A DNA stretch of 64,000 bases, taken from contig NZ_NFMA01000001.1 of NCBI RefSeq assembly GCF_002161175.1, forward strand, positions 124,001 to 188,000, written 5' to 3'. Under the pieces are notes generated by a model. That model was not told the origin of the DNA, made no database searches, and saw nothing but the letters and a program-made list of their open reading frames with translations. The stretch comes from Flavonifractor sp. An100 (GTDB lineage: Bacteria; Bacillota; Clostridia; Oscillospirales; Oscillospiraceae). Shown piece by piece: positions 7,979 through 17,269 of this stretch (position 1 is its first letter; each line of letters starts with the position of its first letter). The position numbers were made by a program, and so were the translations under genes.

Positions 7979-8737
7979 ATGGAAGATATTATCCTGTCCG
8001 CCCGGGATCTGAACCTGTACTACGGGGAGAACCACGCCCTGAAAAATGTAATGATCGACATTCCCGAGCGTAAGATTACCGCCCTCATTGGGCCCTCCGG
8101 CTGCGGAAAGTCCACCTTTCTGCGCACCATTAACCGGATGAACGACCTGATTCCCAGCGTCAAGATCACCGGCTCGCTGACCTACCGAGGCCAGGAGATC
8201 TATGCTCCGGATCAGGACGTGACCGACCTGCGCAAGCGCATCGGCATGGTGTTCCAGAAGCCCAATCCCTTCCCCATGTCCATCTATGACAACGTGGCCT
8301 ACGGACCCCGTACCCACGGCATCCGCAACAAGGTGAAGCTGGACGAGATCGTGGAGGAGTCCCTGCGGGGGGCTGCCATCTGGAACGAGGTCAAGGACCG
8401 GCTGAAGAAATCCGCTCTGGGCCTGTCCGGCGGCCAGCAGCAGCGGCTGTGTATTGCCCGGGCTCTGGCGGTAAAGCCGGATGTGCTGCTTATGGACGAG
8501 GCCACCTCCGCTCTGGACCCCATCTCCACCTCCAAAATTGAGGACCTTGCGGTGGAGCTGAAAAATGACTATACTATCATCATGGTGACCCACAACATGC
8601 AGCAGGCCGCCCGTATTTCCGATATGACCGCCTTCTTCCTGCTGGGTGAACTGGTGGAGTATGGGGATACCGAACAGATTTTCTCCATGCCCCAGGACAA
8701 GCGGACGGAGGACTATATCACCGGGAGGTTTGGCTAA
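7979..8737 (+). CDS. pstB: phosphate ABC transporter ATP-binding protein
   Basis: This 252-residue ABC ATPase powers phosphate import. It shows Walker [11 protein letters not shown]-loop [20 protein letters not shown] (the PFPMSIYDN string is typical of PstB), signature [16 protein letters not shown], Walker [13 protein letters not shown] and the switch His in [15 protein letters not shown] took ATG 7979, which gives the usual family length; the in-frame TTG at 7937 has no ribosome site. An AAAAGGAG lies about 12 bases upstream. Confidence 0.97.
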   Translation: MEDIILSARDLNLYYGENHALKNVMIDIPERKITALIGPSGCGKSTFLRTINRMNDLIPSVKITGSLTYRGQEIYAPDQDVTDLRKRIGMVFQKPNPFPMSIYDNVAYGPRTHGIRNKVKLDEIVEESLRGAAIWNEVKDRLKKSALGLSGGQQQRLCIARALAVKPDVLLMDEATSALDPISTSKIEDLAVELKNDYTIIMVTHNMQQAARISDMTAFFLLGELVEYGDTEQIFSMPQDKRTEDYITGRFG

Positions 8738-8738
8738 G

Positions 8739-9380
8739 ATGAGAAACACCTTCAACGAGCAGCTGGAGCAGCTGAACGTGGAGCTGATCAAGATGGGGGC
8801 TCTGTGCGAGGAGGCCATTTCAGCCGCCACCAAGGCCTATTTGGAGGCAGACCGGGAGCTGGGCCAGCGTGCCTGCCAGCTGGAGCAGGAAATTGACCAT
8901 AAGGAGCGGGACATCGAAGGACAGTGCATGAAGCTGCTGCTGCGCCAGCAGCCGGTGGCCCGGGATCTGCGCTCGGTGTCTGCGGCCATGCGGATGATTT
9001 CGGACATGGAGCGCATTGGAGACCAGGCCTCGGATATCGCGGAGATTGCCCGGGACATCCAGAGTAACCAGCTGGCCAGCCAGGTGCCCATGGAGGAGAT
9101 GGCCCGGCAGGCCATTTCCATGGTCACAGACAGCGTAGACGCCTTTGTGCGTGGCGATCTGGCGCTGGCACACAGCGTCATTGTTCAGGATGACATTCTG
9201 GACCACCTGTTCCTCCAGGTTCGGGAGGAGCTGATCGGCCTGATCGCCTCGGGAAAGAATGGCAGTGTGTGTCTGGATATGCTGATGATCGCCAAGTATT
9301 TTGAGCGCATCGGAGATCACGCCTGTAACATTGCCCAGTGGGTAGAGTATGCCATTACGGGGCAATATGAGGATGATTAA
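8739..9380 (+). CDS. phoU: phosphate signalling complex protein PhoU
   Basis: This 213-residue all-helical protein has the PhoU repeat twice, each with the acidic metal-binding core (EQEIDHKERDIEGQCMKLL with RMISDMERIGDQASDIAEIA, and MLMIAKYFERIGDHACNIAQW). PhoU links PstB activity to the PhoR sensor and holds signalling off when phosphate is sufficient. The ATG starts one base after the pstB stop, with GGGAGG inside pstB as ribosome site. Confidence 0.97.
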   Translation: MRNTFNEQLEQLNVELIKMGALCEEAISAATKAYLEADRELGQRACQLEQEIDHKERDIEGQCMKLLLRQQPVARDLRSVSAAMRMISDMERIGDQASDIAEIARDIQSNQLASQVPMEEMARQAISMVTDSVDAFVRGDLALAHSVIVQDDILDHLFLQVREELIGLIASGKNGSVCLDMLMIAKYFERIGDHACNIAQWVEYAITGQYEDD

Positions 9381-9427
9381 AGCGCAACAGAACGCAGGAT
9401 TTTGAGATAGGGAGGACCGGAGAGGCC

Positions 9428-10102
9428 ATGATCTATATTCTGGAGGATGACGCCAGTATCCGGAAGCTGGTGGTGTACACCTTAAACAGCCAGGGGATGG
9501 AGGCGGAAGGCTTTGACCGTCCATCCACCTTTTGGGCTGCCCTGGAAGAGAAAAAACCGGATTTGGCGCTGTTAGATATTATGCTGCCGGAAGAGGACGG
9601 CCTACAGGTGCTCAAGCGGCTGCGGAGCGATCCCTCCACCCGGAAGCTCCCCGTGCTGATGCTGACAGCAAAGGGAACCGAGTATGACAAGGTGCTGGGG
9701 CTGGATGAGGGAGCGGACGATTACATAACGAAACCCTTTGGGATGATGGAGCTGATGGCTCGAATCCGTACCGCCCTGCGGCATGCCGGTCAGAACCAGG
9801 AAAACGGCAGTACCTATCAGGTGGGGGCGCTGTTTGTGGACCCGGGCCGGCACATTGTTCGGGATGGAGACCGGGAAGTGACCCTGACCCTGAAGGAATT
9901 TCAACTGCTGTGTCTGCTGCTGGAGCGGCAGGGGACCGTGTTTACCCGGGATCAGCTACTCAACACCATTTGGGGCTACGAGTTTGACGGCGCCAGCCGC
10001 ACGGTAGACGTCCACATCCGCACGCTGAGGCAGAAGCTGGGGGAGTCGGGAAACTGCATTGAAACGGTGCGGGGCATCGGCTACAAAATATCCGGAACCT
10101 GA
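9428..10102 (+). CDS. phoP: PhoP/PhoB-type response regulator
   Basis: This 224-residue OmpR-family regulator has a receiver domain (residues 1-120) with acidic pair EDD, phospho-acceptor Asp50 in LLDIML, switch Thr in LTAKG and KPFGMMEL. A winged helix (about 130-224) carries LKEFQLLCLLLERQG, SRTVDVHIRTLRQKLG and RGIGYKI. Position between phoU and the kinase gene supports phosphate control; the 11-bp direct repeats before pstS are a plausible target. Confidence 0.92.
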   Translation: MIYILEDDASIRKLVVYTLNSQGMEAEGFDRPSTFWAALEEKKPDLALLDIMLPEEDGLQVLKRLRSDPSTRKLPVLMLTAKGTEYDKVLGLDEGADDYITKPFGMMELMARIRTALRHAGQNQENGSTYQVGALFVDPGRHIVRDGDREVTLTLKEFQLLCLLLERQGTVFTRDQLLNTIWGYEFDGASRTVDVHIRTLRQKLGESGNCIETVRGIGYKISGT

Positions 10103-10142
10103 GGCGGCGGGATAGACCAATTAAAAATATAAGGAGTCCGAT

Positions 10143-11792
10143 ATGACAGCGAAAATTTTTCGTAATTCCATGGCGGTGGGCATTTCGGTGTTCCTGTTGT
10201 CTGTAGCCCTGTTTATGGGTGTGCTGTATCAATATTTTGGAAACCAGCTGACGGAGGAATTGGAGACAGAGGCCTGGCTGGTGGCCAAGGGTGTTGAGAC
10301 CATGGGAATGGACTATCTGGATGGACTGAAGTCCTCCAGCCGAATTACCTGGATTGATCAGGATGGGACCGTCCTATATGATAGCGTGGCCGATCCGGCC
10401 ACAATGAAAAATCACGCCGACCGGGAGGAGATCCAGGAGGCCATGCTGGGGACCCAGGGGACGGCCCGCCGGGAGTCGGCGACTTTGTCAGAGAAGACCT
10501 TCTATGTGGCCCGCCGGCTGGAGGACGGTACGGTGATCCGCCTGGCCAGTGCCCAGTACACCGTGGTGGTGCTGCTGCTGTCCATGGTGCAGCCTCTACT
10601 GATCATTCTGGTGGTCACCCTGATTTTGGCCGCAGTGCTGGCCTCCCGGCTGTCCAAGCGCATGATCCAGCCCATTTTGGCGCTGGATTTGGAGCACCCG
10701 GAGAACTGTGATACCTATGACGAGCTTGCCCCTCTGCTGACCCGGATTCGCCGGCAGAATGATACCATTGGCCGACAGATGGAATTGATGGGCCAGCGCA
10801 GACAGGAGTTCGAGGCGCTGACGGAGAACATGTCAGAGGGCTTTGTGCTGCTGGACCAAAAGGGACATATTCTCTCCTATAACACCGGTACCCTGCGTCT
10901 GCTGGGCGTGCTGCCTCCGGCGGAGGAGGCTAATGTGCTGGCGCTGGACCGCACAGATGCGTTCCGCAAAAGCGTAGAGCAGGTGCTGCAGGGCGTGCGG
11001 AATCAGTGCCGCCTGGACCGGGGGGGCCGGTGCGTCCAGCTGTTGGCAGACCCTGTTTTCCGGGACAATCAGGTGGCCGGAGCGGTACTAGTGCTGGTGG
11101 ATGTTACCGAGCGGGAGCAGGGGGAGAAGATGCGCCGGGAATTTACCGCCAATGTTTCCCACGAGCTGAAAACCCCTTTGACCGCCATTTCAGGTATGGC
11201 GGAGATCATCAGCAATGGCATGGTAAAGCCGGAGGATGTTCCTGGCTTTGCAGGCGACATCTACAAGGAGAGCCAGCGGTTGATCGCCCTGGTGGAGGAT
11301 ATTATTCACCTCTCCCGTCTGGACGAGGGTGGAACGGATCTGCGGCGGGAACAGGTGGATCTGCTGGAAGTGGCCCGGAAGACCGTGCAGCGCCTACAGC
11401 CCCTGGCCAAGCAGGCAGGGGTAACCCTGGCGGTGGCAGGGGCGTCCCTGGTTATGCAGGGGGTGCCCTCTGTACTGGAGGAGATGGTATACAACCTGTG
11501 CGACAACGCTGTAAAGTATAACCACAAGGGAGGGACCGTTACCCTGTCTGTGGTTCCCGGAGAGAGCGGCGGCGAAGTGACGGTGGCCGACAACGGCATT
11601 GGGATTCCGGCTGAGGATCAGGAGCGGGTATTTGAGCGCTTTTATCGGGTGGATAAGAGCCACTCCAAAGAAATTGGCGGTACCGGCCTGGGCCTGTCCA
11701 TTGTTAAACATGGCGCTGCCCTTCATGATGCCAGAGTAGAGCTGAAAAGTACCCTGGGAGAGGGCACCACAGTGCGGCTGATCTTCCCTTGA
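10143..11792 (+). CDS. phoR: PhoR-type sensor histidine kinase
   Basis: This 549-residue membrane kinase has a first helix at about 10-30, an extracellular sensor of about 100 residues, a second helix at about 140-165, a linker, and a PAS domain at about 215-325. HisKA follows with His340 in FTANVSHELKTPLTAISG, and a HATPase with N-box NLCDNAVKYN, G1 DNGIGIP, F-box FERFYRVDKSHS and G2 GGTGLGLSIVKH. It would phosphorylate the adjacent regulator when phosphate is low, under control of PhoU and the Pst transporter. A hairpin ends the operon just after the stop. Confidence 0.93.
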   Translation: MTAKIFRNSMAVGISVFLLSVALFMGVLYQYFGNQLTEELETEAWLVAKGVETMGMDYLDGLKSSSRITWIDQDGTVLYDSVADPATMKNHADREEIQEAMLGTQGTARRESATLSEKTFYVARRLEDGTVIRLASAQYTVVVLLLSMVQPLLIILVVTLILAAVLASRLSKRMIQPILALDLEHPENCDTYDELAPLLTRIRRQNDTIGRQMELMGQRRQEFEALTENMSEGFVLLDQKGHILSYNTGTLRLLGVLPPAEEANVLALDRTDAFRKSVEQVLQGVRNQCRLDRGGRCVQLLADPVFRDNQVAGAVLVLVDVTEREQGEKMRREFTANVSHELKTPLTAISGMAEIISNGMVKPEDVPGFAGDIYKESQRLIALVEDIIHLSRLDEGGTDLRREQVDLLEVARKTVQRLQPLAKQAGVTLAVAGASLVMQGVPSVLEEMVYNLCDNAVKYNHKGGTVTLSVVPGESGGEVTVADNGIGIPAEDQERVFERFYRVDKSHSKEIGGTGLGLSIVKHGAALHDARVELKSTLGEGTTVRLIFP

Positions 11793-11807
11793 TTGGAGAA
11801 AAAGTCA

Positions 11808-11842
11808 TCAGGCGGCAGAGGATTCTACCGCCTGACTGTTTG
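11808..11842 (+). terminator. terminator after phoR
   Basis: TCAGGCGG (11808-11815) pairs with CCGCCTGA (11828-11835), followed by the weak T-run CTGTTTGATT. Moderate strength, so some read-through to the lipoprotein gene is possible. Confidence 0.55.
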
Positions 11843-11956
11843 ATTGGATAAAATTGCTGGAAAGTGGGGAACCTTCTTTTTAAATGGTCGTCAAAGAAAT
11901 CAGACGGCTGTGACACACGTCTGAAACGGCCAAATGAGAAAAGGAGAATTAACCCA

Positions 11957-12469
11957 ATGAAAAAGATTTGGACGCTGACTTTGGCGCTTGCCCTGACCAT
12001 GGGCCTTCTGGTAGGCTGCGGAGGAAATACCGCCAGCACAAAAACGCCCGAGGAGCTTACTCAGCTATATTTCGATGCGATTACCAACAATGGCGGCGAG
12101 ATGGTGGAATATAACCCGGTGATCTCCCAGGCTCAGGAAGGGGACCAATCCCAGATTATTCTGGAGTCTCTGGGATTGGCGGCGGAGGACATGGAGGCAT
12201 TTGGCATTAGCATGTCCCTGATGAATGTGCAGGCCTATGGCATCGCCGCTATCATGCCTGCCCAGGACAAGGCGGAGACCGTGAAGCAGGCCCTACAGGA
12301 TTATATTGATCGGCAGCAACAAAATTTTGAGATGTATCTCCAGGATCAATATGAGGTGGCAAAAAACGCCAAGCTGGAGACCCTAGAGGATGGCACCATT
12401 CTGATGGTGATGTGCCAGGACCAGGATACGGTGTTCGATGCCATCTCCACCGCCATTGAGCAGGGCTGA
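11957..12469 (+). CDS. DUF4358 family lipoprotein
   Basis: The 170-residue protein has a signal peptide and lipobox LLVGC (Cys22), then the DUF4358 pattern: EELTQLYFDAI, GLAAEDMEAFGISMSLMNV, YGIAAIMPA and a C-terminal ETLEDGTILMVMCQDQDTVF. The family is common in gut clostridia and its function is unknown. The ATG follows AAAAGGAG. It lies 164 bp beyond phoR, behind a weak hairpin and before a strong one, so it may be read partly with the phosphate operon; no role in phosphate uptake is shown by the sequence. Confidence 0.8.
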   Translation: MKKIWTLTLALALTMGLLVGCGGNTASTKTPEELTQLYFDAITNNGGEMVEYNPVISQAQEGDQSQIILESLGLAAEDMEAFGISMSLMNVQAYGIAAIMPAQDKAETVKQALQDYIDRQQQNFEMYLQDQYEVAKNAKLETLEDGTILMVMCQDQDTVFDAISTAIEQG

Positions 12470-12474
12470 ACATG

Positions 12475-12505
12475 ACCGCTGAGATTATTCTCAGCGGTAT
12501 TTTTA
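12475..12505 (+). terminator. terminator after the DUF4358 gene
   Basis: Perfect 10-bp stem ACCGCTGAGA/TCTCAGCGGT (12475-12484 with 12489-12498), loop TTAT, followed by ATTTTTAT. Confidence 0.9.
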
Positions 12506-12547
12506 TGGATAAAATGTCTGAATAATAAGAAAAGATAGAGAGATATA

Positions 12548-12576
12548 TTGTATTGTTTGAACAGGTATGGTATGAT
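12548..12576 (+). promoter_or_regulatory. promoter of the phosphoribosyltransferase-like gene
   Basis: TTGTAT (12548-12553), 17-bp spacer, TATGAT (12571-12576), 46 bp upstream of the chosen ATG. Confidence 0.6.
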
Positions 12577-12621
12577 GAAAATGGAAAGTGAGGCAGTTTG
12601 TATCAGATAGGAGGTATGGTC

Positions 12622-13257
12622 ATGAACGTAACAGTCATTCAGCACAGACTCAACACCAAGCTGGAAATCTCCGTATACTCCGGTCATTTCGCAACCCGCC
12701 ATTCCCATAACAGTCACTATATTGATATCACTCGTATGAAGCATGAGCACACTATGGCCCGGGAGGCCGCCATGATGCTGGCCCAGCGTTACTCCTACGA
12801 AAAGGGAGTGGACACCGTGGTATGCCTAGATGGCAGCGAGGTCATTGGAGCGTTCCTGGCCCGTCACTTAGCGAAAAATGATATTTTTGCCATGAACAGC
12901 AATAAAAATATCAATGTGGTTACGCCGGAATATGATTCCAATGGTCAGCTTATCTTCCGGAATAATCTGGCCCCCATGGTGGCAGATAAGGACGTTCTGA
13001 TCCTGATCTCCACCGTCAACTCTGGCAAAACCGCCCGGCGCAGTTTGGAATGTGTGGAGTATTACGGCGGACGGGTACAGGGAATCGCATCTATTTTCAG
13101 TACCCAGGAGCAGGTAGACCAGGTGCCTGTCTATAGCCTGTTTACTCCAGAGGATATCCCCAATTACGCCACCCATGATCCCAAGAACTGCCCCATGTGC
13201 GCAGCCGGCAGAAAAATTGATGCCCTGTCCAATAGCTACGGATTTTCTTTGGTATAA
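12622..13257 (+). CDS. phosphoribosyltransferase-fold protein (orotate PRTase-like) with degenerate PRPP loop
   Basis: The protein has 211 residues, starting at the second ATG after TAGGAGG (the first is one base from the site, too close). The middle reads like a type I PRTase: VDTVVCLDGSEVIGAFLA, then DVLILISTVNSGKTARRSLE where PRPP-binding enzymes normally have two acidic residues followed by TTGxS. Here those acidic residues are replaced by Ser/Thr. The C-terminal part carries NCPMCAAGRKIDAL, a CxxC pair not expected in PyrE. It stands alone between two terminators. It may be a regulator or an enzyme with altered chemistry; the name orotate phosphoribosyltransferase would overstate the evidence. 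Confidence 0.6.
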   Translation: MNVTVIQHRLNTKLEISVYSGHFATRHSHNSHYIDITRMKHEHTMAREAAMMLAQRYSYEKGVDTVVCLDGSEVIGAFLARHLAKNDIFAMNSNKNINVVTPEYDSNGQLIFRNNLAPMVADKDVLILISTVNSGKTARRSLECVEYYGGRVQGIASIFSTQEQVDQVPVYSLFTPEDIPNYATHDPKNCPMCAAGRKIDALSNSYGFSLV

Positions 13258-13278
13258 CAAACCAATCCTGTTTCCCTG

Positions 13279-13306
13279 CGGCCCGTCCAATAGACGGGCC
13301 GTTTTT
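13279..13306 (+). terminator. terminator after the PRTase-like gene
   Basis: CGGCCCGTC (13279-13287), loop CAATA, GACGGGCCG (13293-13301), then TTTTTAT. Confidence 0.92.
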
Positions 13307-13321
13307 ATGCGTAAAACAGAA

Positions 13322-13362
13322 TGAATATTCATTTTATTCCACTAAAAAATGAATAATATTCA
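13322..13362 (+). promoter_or_regulatory. candidate ArgR operator pair upstream of argG
   Basis: Two AT-rich palindromes, TGAATATTCA (13322-13331) and TGAATAATATTCA (13350-13362), resemble the TGAAT/ATTCA half-sites of ARG boxes bound by ArgR/AhrC. Spacing between half-sites is shorter than the canonical four bases, and the sites lie 60-100 bp before the best promoter, so the assignment is tentative. Confidence 0.4.
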
Positions 13363-13423
13363 AAATAAGCAAAAATAGATGGAAAGAACTGAAAATTTTG
13401 TGGATAATAATACGAACCAGGGC

Positions 13424-13452
13424 TTGCAATTCTGGCCGAAGAGTGATAGACT
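13424..13452 (+). promoter_or_regulatory. argG operon promoter
   Basis: TTGCAA (13424-13429), 17-bp spacer, TAGACT (13447-13452). The leader then contains a perfect 16-bp palindrome AGGAACCGCGGTTCCT (13476-13491) before the argG ribosome site. Confidence 0.5.
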
Positions 13453-13543
13453 GACAGCACTGAACCAAGGGCGGCAGGAACCGCGGTTCCTCCGGGACGG
13501 TGTGCTGGACTGCGGCTCTGGATACATATGGAGGAATTGGATC

Positions 13544-14761
13544 ATGTCTGAGATTAAAAAAGTCGTGCTGGCCTACTCTGGCGGCCTGGATACATCTATC
13601 ATCATTCCCTGGCTGAAGGAGAACTACAATAATCCCGAGATCATCGCCGTCTCCGGCGATGTGGGTCAGGGCACCGAGCTGGACGGCCTGGAGGAGAAGG
13701 CCATCAAGACCGGAGCCTCCAAGCTGTATGTGGAGGACCTGACGGACGAGATGGTGGATGAGGTTATCATCCCCTCTATGATGATGGGCGCCAAGTACGA
13801 GGACTACCTGCTGGGCACCGCCTTTGCCCGTCCCATCATTGCCAAGCGGCTGGTGGAGATTGCCAAGCAGGAGGGAGCCGACGCCATCTGCCACGGCTGC
13901 ACCGGCAAGGGCAATGACCAGGTCCGTTTTGAGCTGGCCATCAAGCGCTTTGCCCCTGAGATGAAGATCATCGCTCCCTGGCGGGAGTGGGACATCAAGG
14001 GCCGTGACGAGGAGATCGACTACGCCGAGGCCCACAACGTCCCCCTGAAGATCAGCCGGGAGACCAACTACTCCAAGGACAAGAACCTGTGGCACCTGTC
14101 CCACGAGGGCCTGGACCTGGAGGACCCGGCCAACGAGCCCCAGTATGATAAGCCCGGCTTTTTGGAGATGGGCGTGTCTCCGGCCATGGCCCCCGACAAG
14201 GCCACCTATGTGACCCTGGACTTTGAGAAGGGCTGGCCCGTGGCCATCGACGGGGAGAAGATGAAGGCCAGCGACATCATCCGCAAGCTCAATAAGCTGG
14301 GCGGGGAGAACGGCATCGGTCTGCTGGACATCGTGGAGAACCGTCTGGTGGGCATGAAGGACCGGGGCGTGTACGAGACTCCGGGCGGCACCATCCTCTA
14401 CCGGGCCCATGAGGTGCTGGAGATGATCACCATCGACAAGGATACCAAGCACATGAAGAGCAAGCTGGCGGTGGACTTTGCCGACCTGGTGTACAACGGC
14501 AAGTGGTTCACCCCCCTGCGGGAGGCCCTTCAGGCCTTCGCCGTGGACACCCAGAAGCACGTCACCGGACAGGTGAAGCTGAAGCTCTACAAGGGCAACA
14601 TCATCACCTCCTCCGTCACCTCTCCTGAGACCCTGTACTCCGAGAATCTGGTCACCTTTGAGGAGAGCGACTACAACCAGGATGATGCCACCGGCTTCAT
14701 CAACCTCTGGGGCCTGCCCGACACCGTTCAGGCGCTGCGGGAGCAGGGAAAGCTGAAATAA
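13544..14761 (+). CDS. argG: argininosuccinate synthase
   Basis: This 405-residue cytoplasmic enzyme condenses citrulline and aspartate with ATP to give argininosuccinate. The start ATG is preceded by GGAGG at nine bases; longer in-frame starts run into the leader. Hallmarks are the PP-loop [37 protein letters not shown] and the aspartate-binding region SREVNYS-like [16 protein letters not shown]. First gene of argG-H-C-J-B-D-F, all on one strand with gaps of 30-92 bp. Confidence 0.97.
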   Translation: MSEIKKVVLAYSGGLDTSIIIPWLKENYNNPEIIAVSGDVGQGTELDGLEEKAIKTGASKLYVEDLTDEMVDEVIIPSMMMGAKYEDYLLGTAFARPIIAKRLVEIAKQEGADAICHGCTGKGNDQVRFELAIKRFAPEMKIIAPWREWDIKGRDEEIDYAEAHNVPLKISRETNYSKDKNLWHLSHEGLDLEDPANEPQYDKPGFLEMGVSPAMAPDKATYVTLDFEKGWPVAIDGEKMKASDIIRKLNKLGGENGIGLLDIVENRLVGMKDRGVYETPGGTILYRAHEVLEMITIDKDTKHMKSKLAVDFADLVYNGKWFTPLREALQAFAVDTQKHVTGQVKLKLYKGNIITSSVTSPETLYSENLVTFEESDYNQDDATGFINLWGLPDTVQALREQGKLK

Positions 14762-14777
14762 GATTGAATACAAAATC

Positions 14778-14802
14778 AACGGGCGGCCTCTGGCCGCCCG
14801 TT
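14778..14802 (+). other. intercistronic hairpin between argG and argH
   Basis: Perfect 11-bp stem AACGGGCGGCC/GGCCGCCCGTT with a three-base loop and no T-run. It probably affects mRNA stability or relative expression rather than ending transcription. Confidence 0.6.
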
Positions 14803-14822
14803 GCGGAATAGGAGCGGATCAT

Positions 14823-16205
14823 ATGAAGCTATGGGCAGGACGGTTCCAGAAGGAGACCGATACCCTGGTAAATGACTTCAACTCCTCCATCGGCTTTGAT
14901 GCCCGGCTGTACCGGCAGGACATCGCCGGTTCCATTGCCCACGCCCAGATGCTGGGCAAGCAGGGGATCATCGAGGAGCACGAGGCGGAGAAGATCGTGG
15001 AGGGCCTGAAGGCCATTCTGGCGGATATTGAGGACGACAAGGTGGAGTTCTCCCTGGACAACGAGGACATCCACATGAATATCGAGGCGCTGCTCACCCA
15101 GCGCATCGGGGACGCGGGCAAGCGCCTGCACACCGGCCGCAGCCGAAATGACCAGGTGGCGGTGGATACCCGTCTGTACGTCAAGCAGGAGATCCCCACC
15201 ATCATCAAGGCCATTTTGAACCTGGAAGAGGTGCTGGTGAAGAAGGCTAAGGACAACCTGGACACGGTGATGCCGGGCTATACCCACCTGCAGCGGGCCC
15301 AGCCCACCACCTTTGCCCACTACATGATGGCCTACGCCAACATGTTCAAGCGGGACGTTACCCGTCTGGAGGACTGTTTGCAGCGGCTGGACGAGTGCCC
15401 TCTGGGCGCCGGCGCCCTGGCCACCTCCACCTACCCCCTGGACCGCTTCGCCACCGCCCAGGCCCTGGGCTTTGCCAAGCCCACCGACAACTCCATGGAC
15501 TCCGTCTCCGACCGGGACTATGCCATCGAGTTGCTGTCCGATCTGTCCATCTTGATGATGCACCTCTCTCGCTTCTCTGAGGAGATCGTGCTGTGGTGCT
15601 CCTGGGAGTTTAAGTATGTGGACCTGGACGATGCCTACTCCACTGGTTCCTCCATCATGCCCCAGAAGAAGAACCCCGACGTGGCCGAGCTGGTCCGGGG
15701 CAAGACGGGCCGGGTGTATGGCTCCCTGGTCACTCTGCTGACCATGATGAAGTCCCTCCCCCTGGCCTACAACAAGGACATGCAGGAGGACAAGGAGGCC
15801 CTGTTCGACGCGGTGGACACCGTGGAGCTGTGCCTGCCGGTGTTTGCCGCCATGGTGGACACCCTGACGGTGCGGCCCAAGAACATGGCCAAGGCGGCCG
15901 CCGGCGGCTTCATCAACGCCACCGACTGCGCCGACTACCTGACCAAGAAGGGCCTGCCCTTCCGGGAGGCCTACATGATCGTAGGCCGTCTGGTCAACCT
16001 GTGCATCAAGACGGGGGACACCCTGGATACCCTCACACTGAAGGACTTTAGGGCCATCTCCTCCCTCTTTGACGAGGATGTGTATGACGCCCTGGCCCTG
16101 AAGACCTGCGTTAACGAGCGGAAGGTATACGGCGGTCCCTCCAAGGACTCTGTCCAGACCCAGATTAAATTGATCGAGGAGTTTGTAGACGGACATCGGG
16201 TATAA
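14823..16205 (+). CDS. argH: argininosuccinate lyase
   Basis: This 460-residue member of the fumarase/aspartase superfamily splits argininosuccinate into arginine and fumarate. Motifs: MKLWAGRF at the start, HTGRSRNDQVA, GYTHLQRAQPTTFAHY and the catalytic signature SSIMPQKKNPD. Length matches the family. The ribosome site is AGGAG upstream of the ATG. A further intercistronic hairpin (GGCCGTCCC/GGGACGGCC, 16243-16265) separates it from argC. Confidence 0.97.
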   Translation: MKLWAGRFQKETDTLVNDFNSSIGFDARLYRQDIAGSIAHAQMLGKQGIIEEHEAEKIVEGLKAILADIEDDKVEFSLDNEDIHMNIEALLTQRIGDAGKRLHTGRSRNDQVAVDTRLYVKQEIPTIIKAILNLEEVLVKKAKDNLDTVMPGYTHLQRAQPTTFAHYMMAYANMFKRDVTRLEDCLQRLDECPLGAGALATSTYPLDRFATAQALGFAKPTDNSMDSVSDRDYAIELLSDLSILMMHLSRFSEEIVLWCSWEFKYVDLDDAYSTGSSIMPQKKNPDVAELVRGKTGRVYGSLVTLLTMMKSLPLAYNKDMQEDKEALFDAVDTVELCLPVFAAMVDTLTVRPKNMAKAAAGGFINATDCADYLTKKGLPFREAYMIVGRLVNLCIKTGDTLDTLTLKDFRAISSLFDEDVYDALALKTCVNERKVYGGPSKDSVQTQIKLIEEFVDGHRV

Positions 16206-16297
16206 TTTCCCCAAACGGTCCGGCAGCAAACGGAAGAAAGACGGCCGTCCCGCCCAGGGACGGCCCAACCATAATTTTTAGAGAGCAGGAGGACACT

Positions 16298-17239
16298 ATG
16301 AACAAACCGAAGGTATATATCGACGGCAAGGAAGGCACCACCGGCCTGCAGATTTACGAGCGCCTGGGCTCCCGGGATGATATCGAGCTGCTGCTCATCG
16401 ACGAGGATAAGCGCAAGGATACCCAGGAGCGAAAGAAGTTCCTGAATGCCGCCGATCTGGTCTTCCTGTGCCTGCCCGACGCGGCGGCCATTGAGGCCGT
16501 GTCCCTCATTGACAATGACCACACCCGGGTCATTGACGCCTCCACCGCCCACCGTACGACAGATGGATGGGTGTACGGCTTTGCCGAGCTGCTGCCCGGC
16601 CAGCGCCAGCGCATTCAGACGGCAGCCCGGGTGGCTAACCCCGGCTGCCATGCCACCGGCTTTTTGGCTGGTGCGGCGCCCCTGTCCCAGCTTGGGGTGC
16701 TGCCCAAGGACTACCCCATCACCTGCTTCTCTCTCACCGGCTATTCTGGCGGAGGCAAGAAGATGATCGCGGAGTTTGAGGACCCTAGCCGCAGCGTCCT
16801 GCTGGACTCCCCCAATATCTACGCCACCGGCCTGAAGCATAAGCACCTGCCTGAGATGCAGAAGCTGGCCGGGCTGACCCAGCCCCCCCTCTTCGCCCCC
16901 ATCCTGGGCGACGTGTATAAGGGCATGGCCACTTCCATCCTGCTGCAAAACGGGATGCTCAACGGCACTCCCACCGCCCAGGACATCTACGACATGCTCT
17001 GTTCCTACTATGACGGCCAGAAGATGGTAAAGGTGGCTCCCTTCGGCGGGAGCACTCCCCGGTTGGCCACCAACGCCCTGGCGGGGAAGGACTATCTGGA
17101 GCTCACCGTCAGCGGCCACGAGGGTCAGACCATGATCACTGCCCAGTTTGACAACCTGGGCAAGGGGGCCTCTGGAGCTGCGGTGCAGAATATGAATATC
17201 ATGCTGGGCTTTGACGAGACCACCGGTCTCAGCCTGTAA
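16298..17239 (+). CDS. argC: N-acetyl-gamma-glutamyl-phosphate reductase (short type)
   Basis: This 313-residue protein of the shorter ArgC class reduces N-acetylglutamyl phosphate to the semialdehyde with NADPH. The N-terminal VYIDGKEGTTGLQIYERL replaces the longer Rossmann start of type 1 enzymes, and the catalytic Cys lies in NPGCHATGF, followed by SLTGYSGGGKKMI. AGCAGGAGG precedes the ATG. It works between argB and argD products; gene order in the operon does not follow the pathway order. Confidence 0.94.
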   Translation: MNKPKVYIDGKEGTTGLQIYERLGSRDDIELLLIDEDKRKDTQERKKFLNAADLVFLCLPDAAAIEAVSLIDNDHTRVIDASTAHRTTDGWVYGFAELLPGQRQRIQTAARVANPGCHATGFLAGAAPLSQLGVLPKDYPITCFSLTGYSGGGKKMIAEFEDPSRSVLLDSPNIYATGLKHKHLPEMQKLAGLTQPPLFAPILGDVYKGMATSILLQNGMLNGTPTAQDIYDMLCSYYDGQKMVKVAPFGGSTPRLATNALAGKDYLELTVSGHEGQTMITAQFDNLGKGASGAAVQNMNIMLGFDETTGLSL

Positions 17240-17269
17240 GAGCCCGAAACAATAAGAGGAGTGGAAACC

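Noticed and set aside
13379-13543. argG start at 13379 or another leader codon
   Set aside because: The leader holds the promoter and a palindrome, and the PP-loop begins right after ATG 13544 with a good GGAGG.
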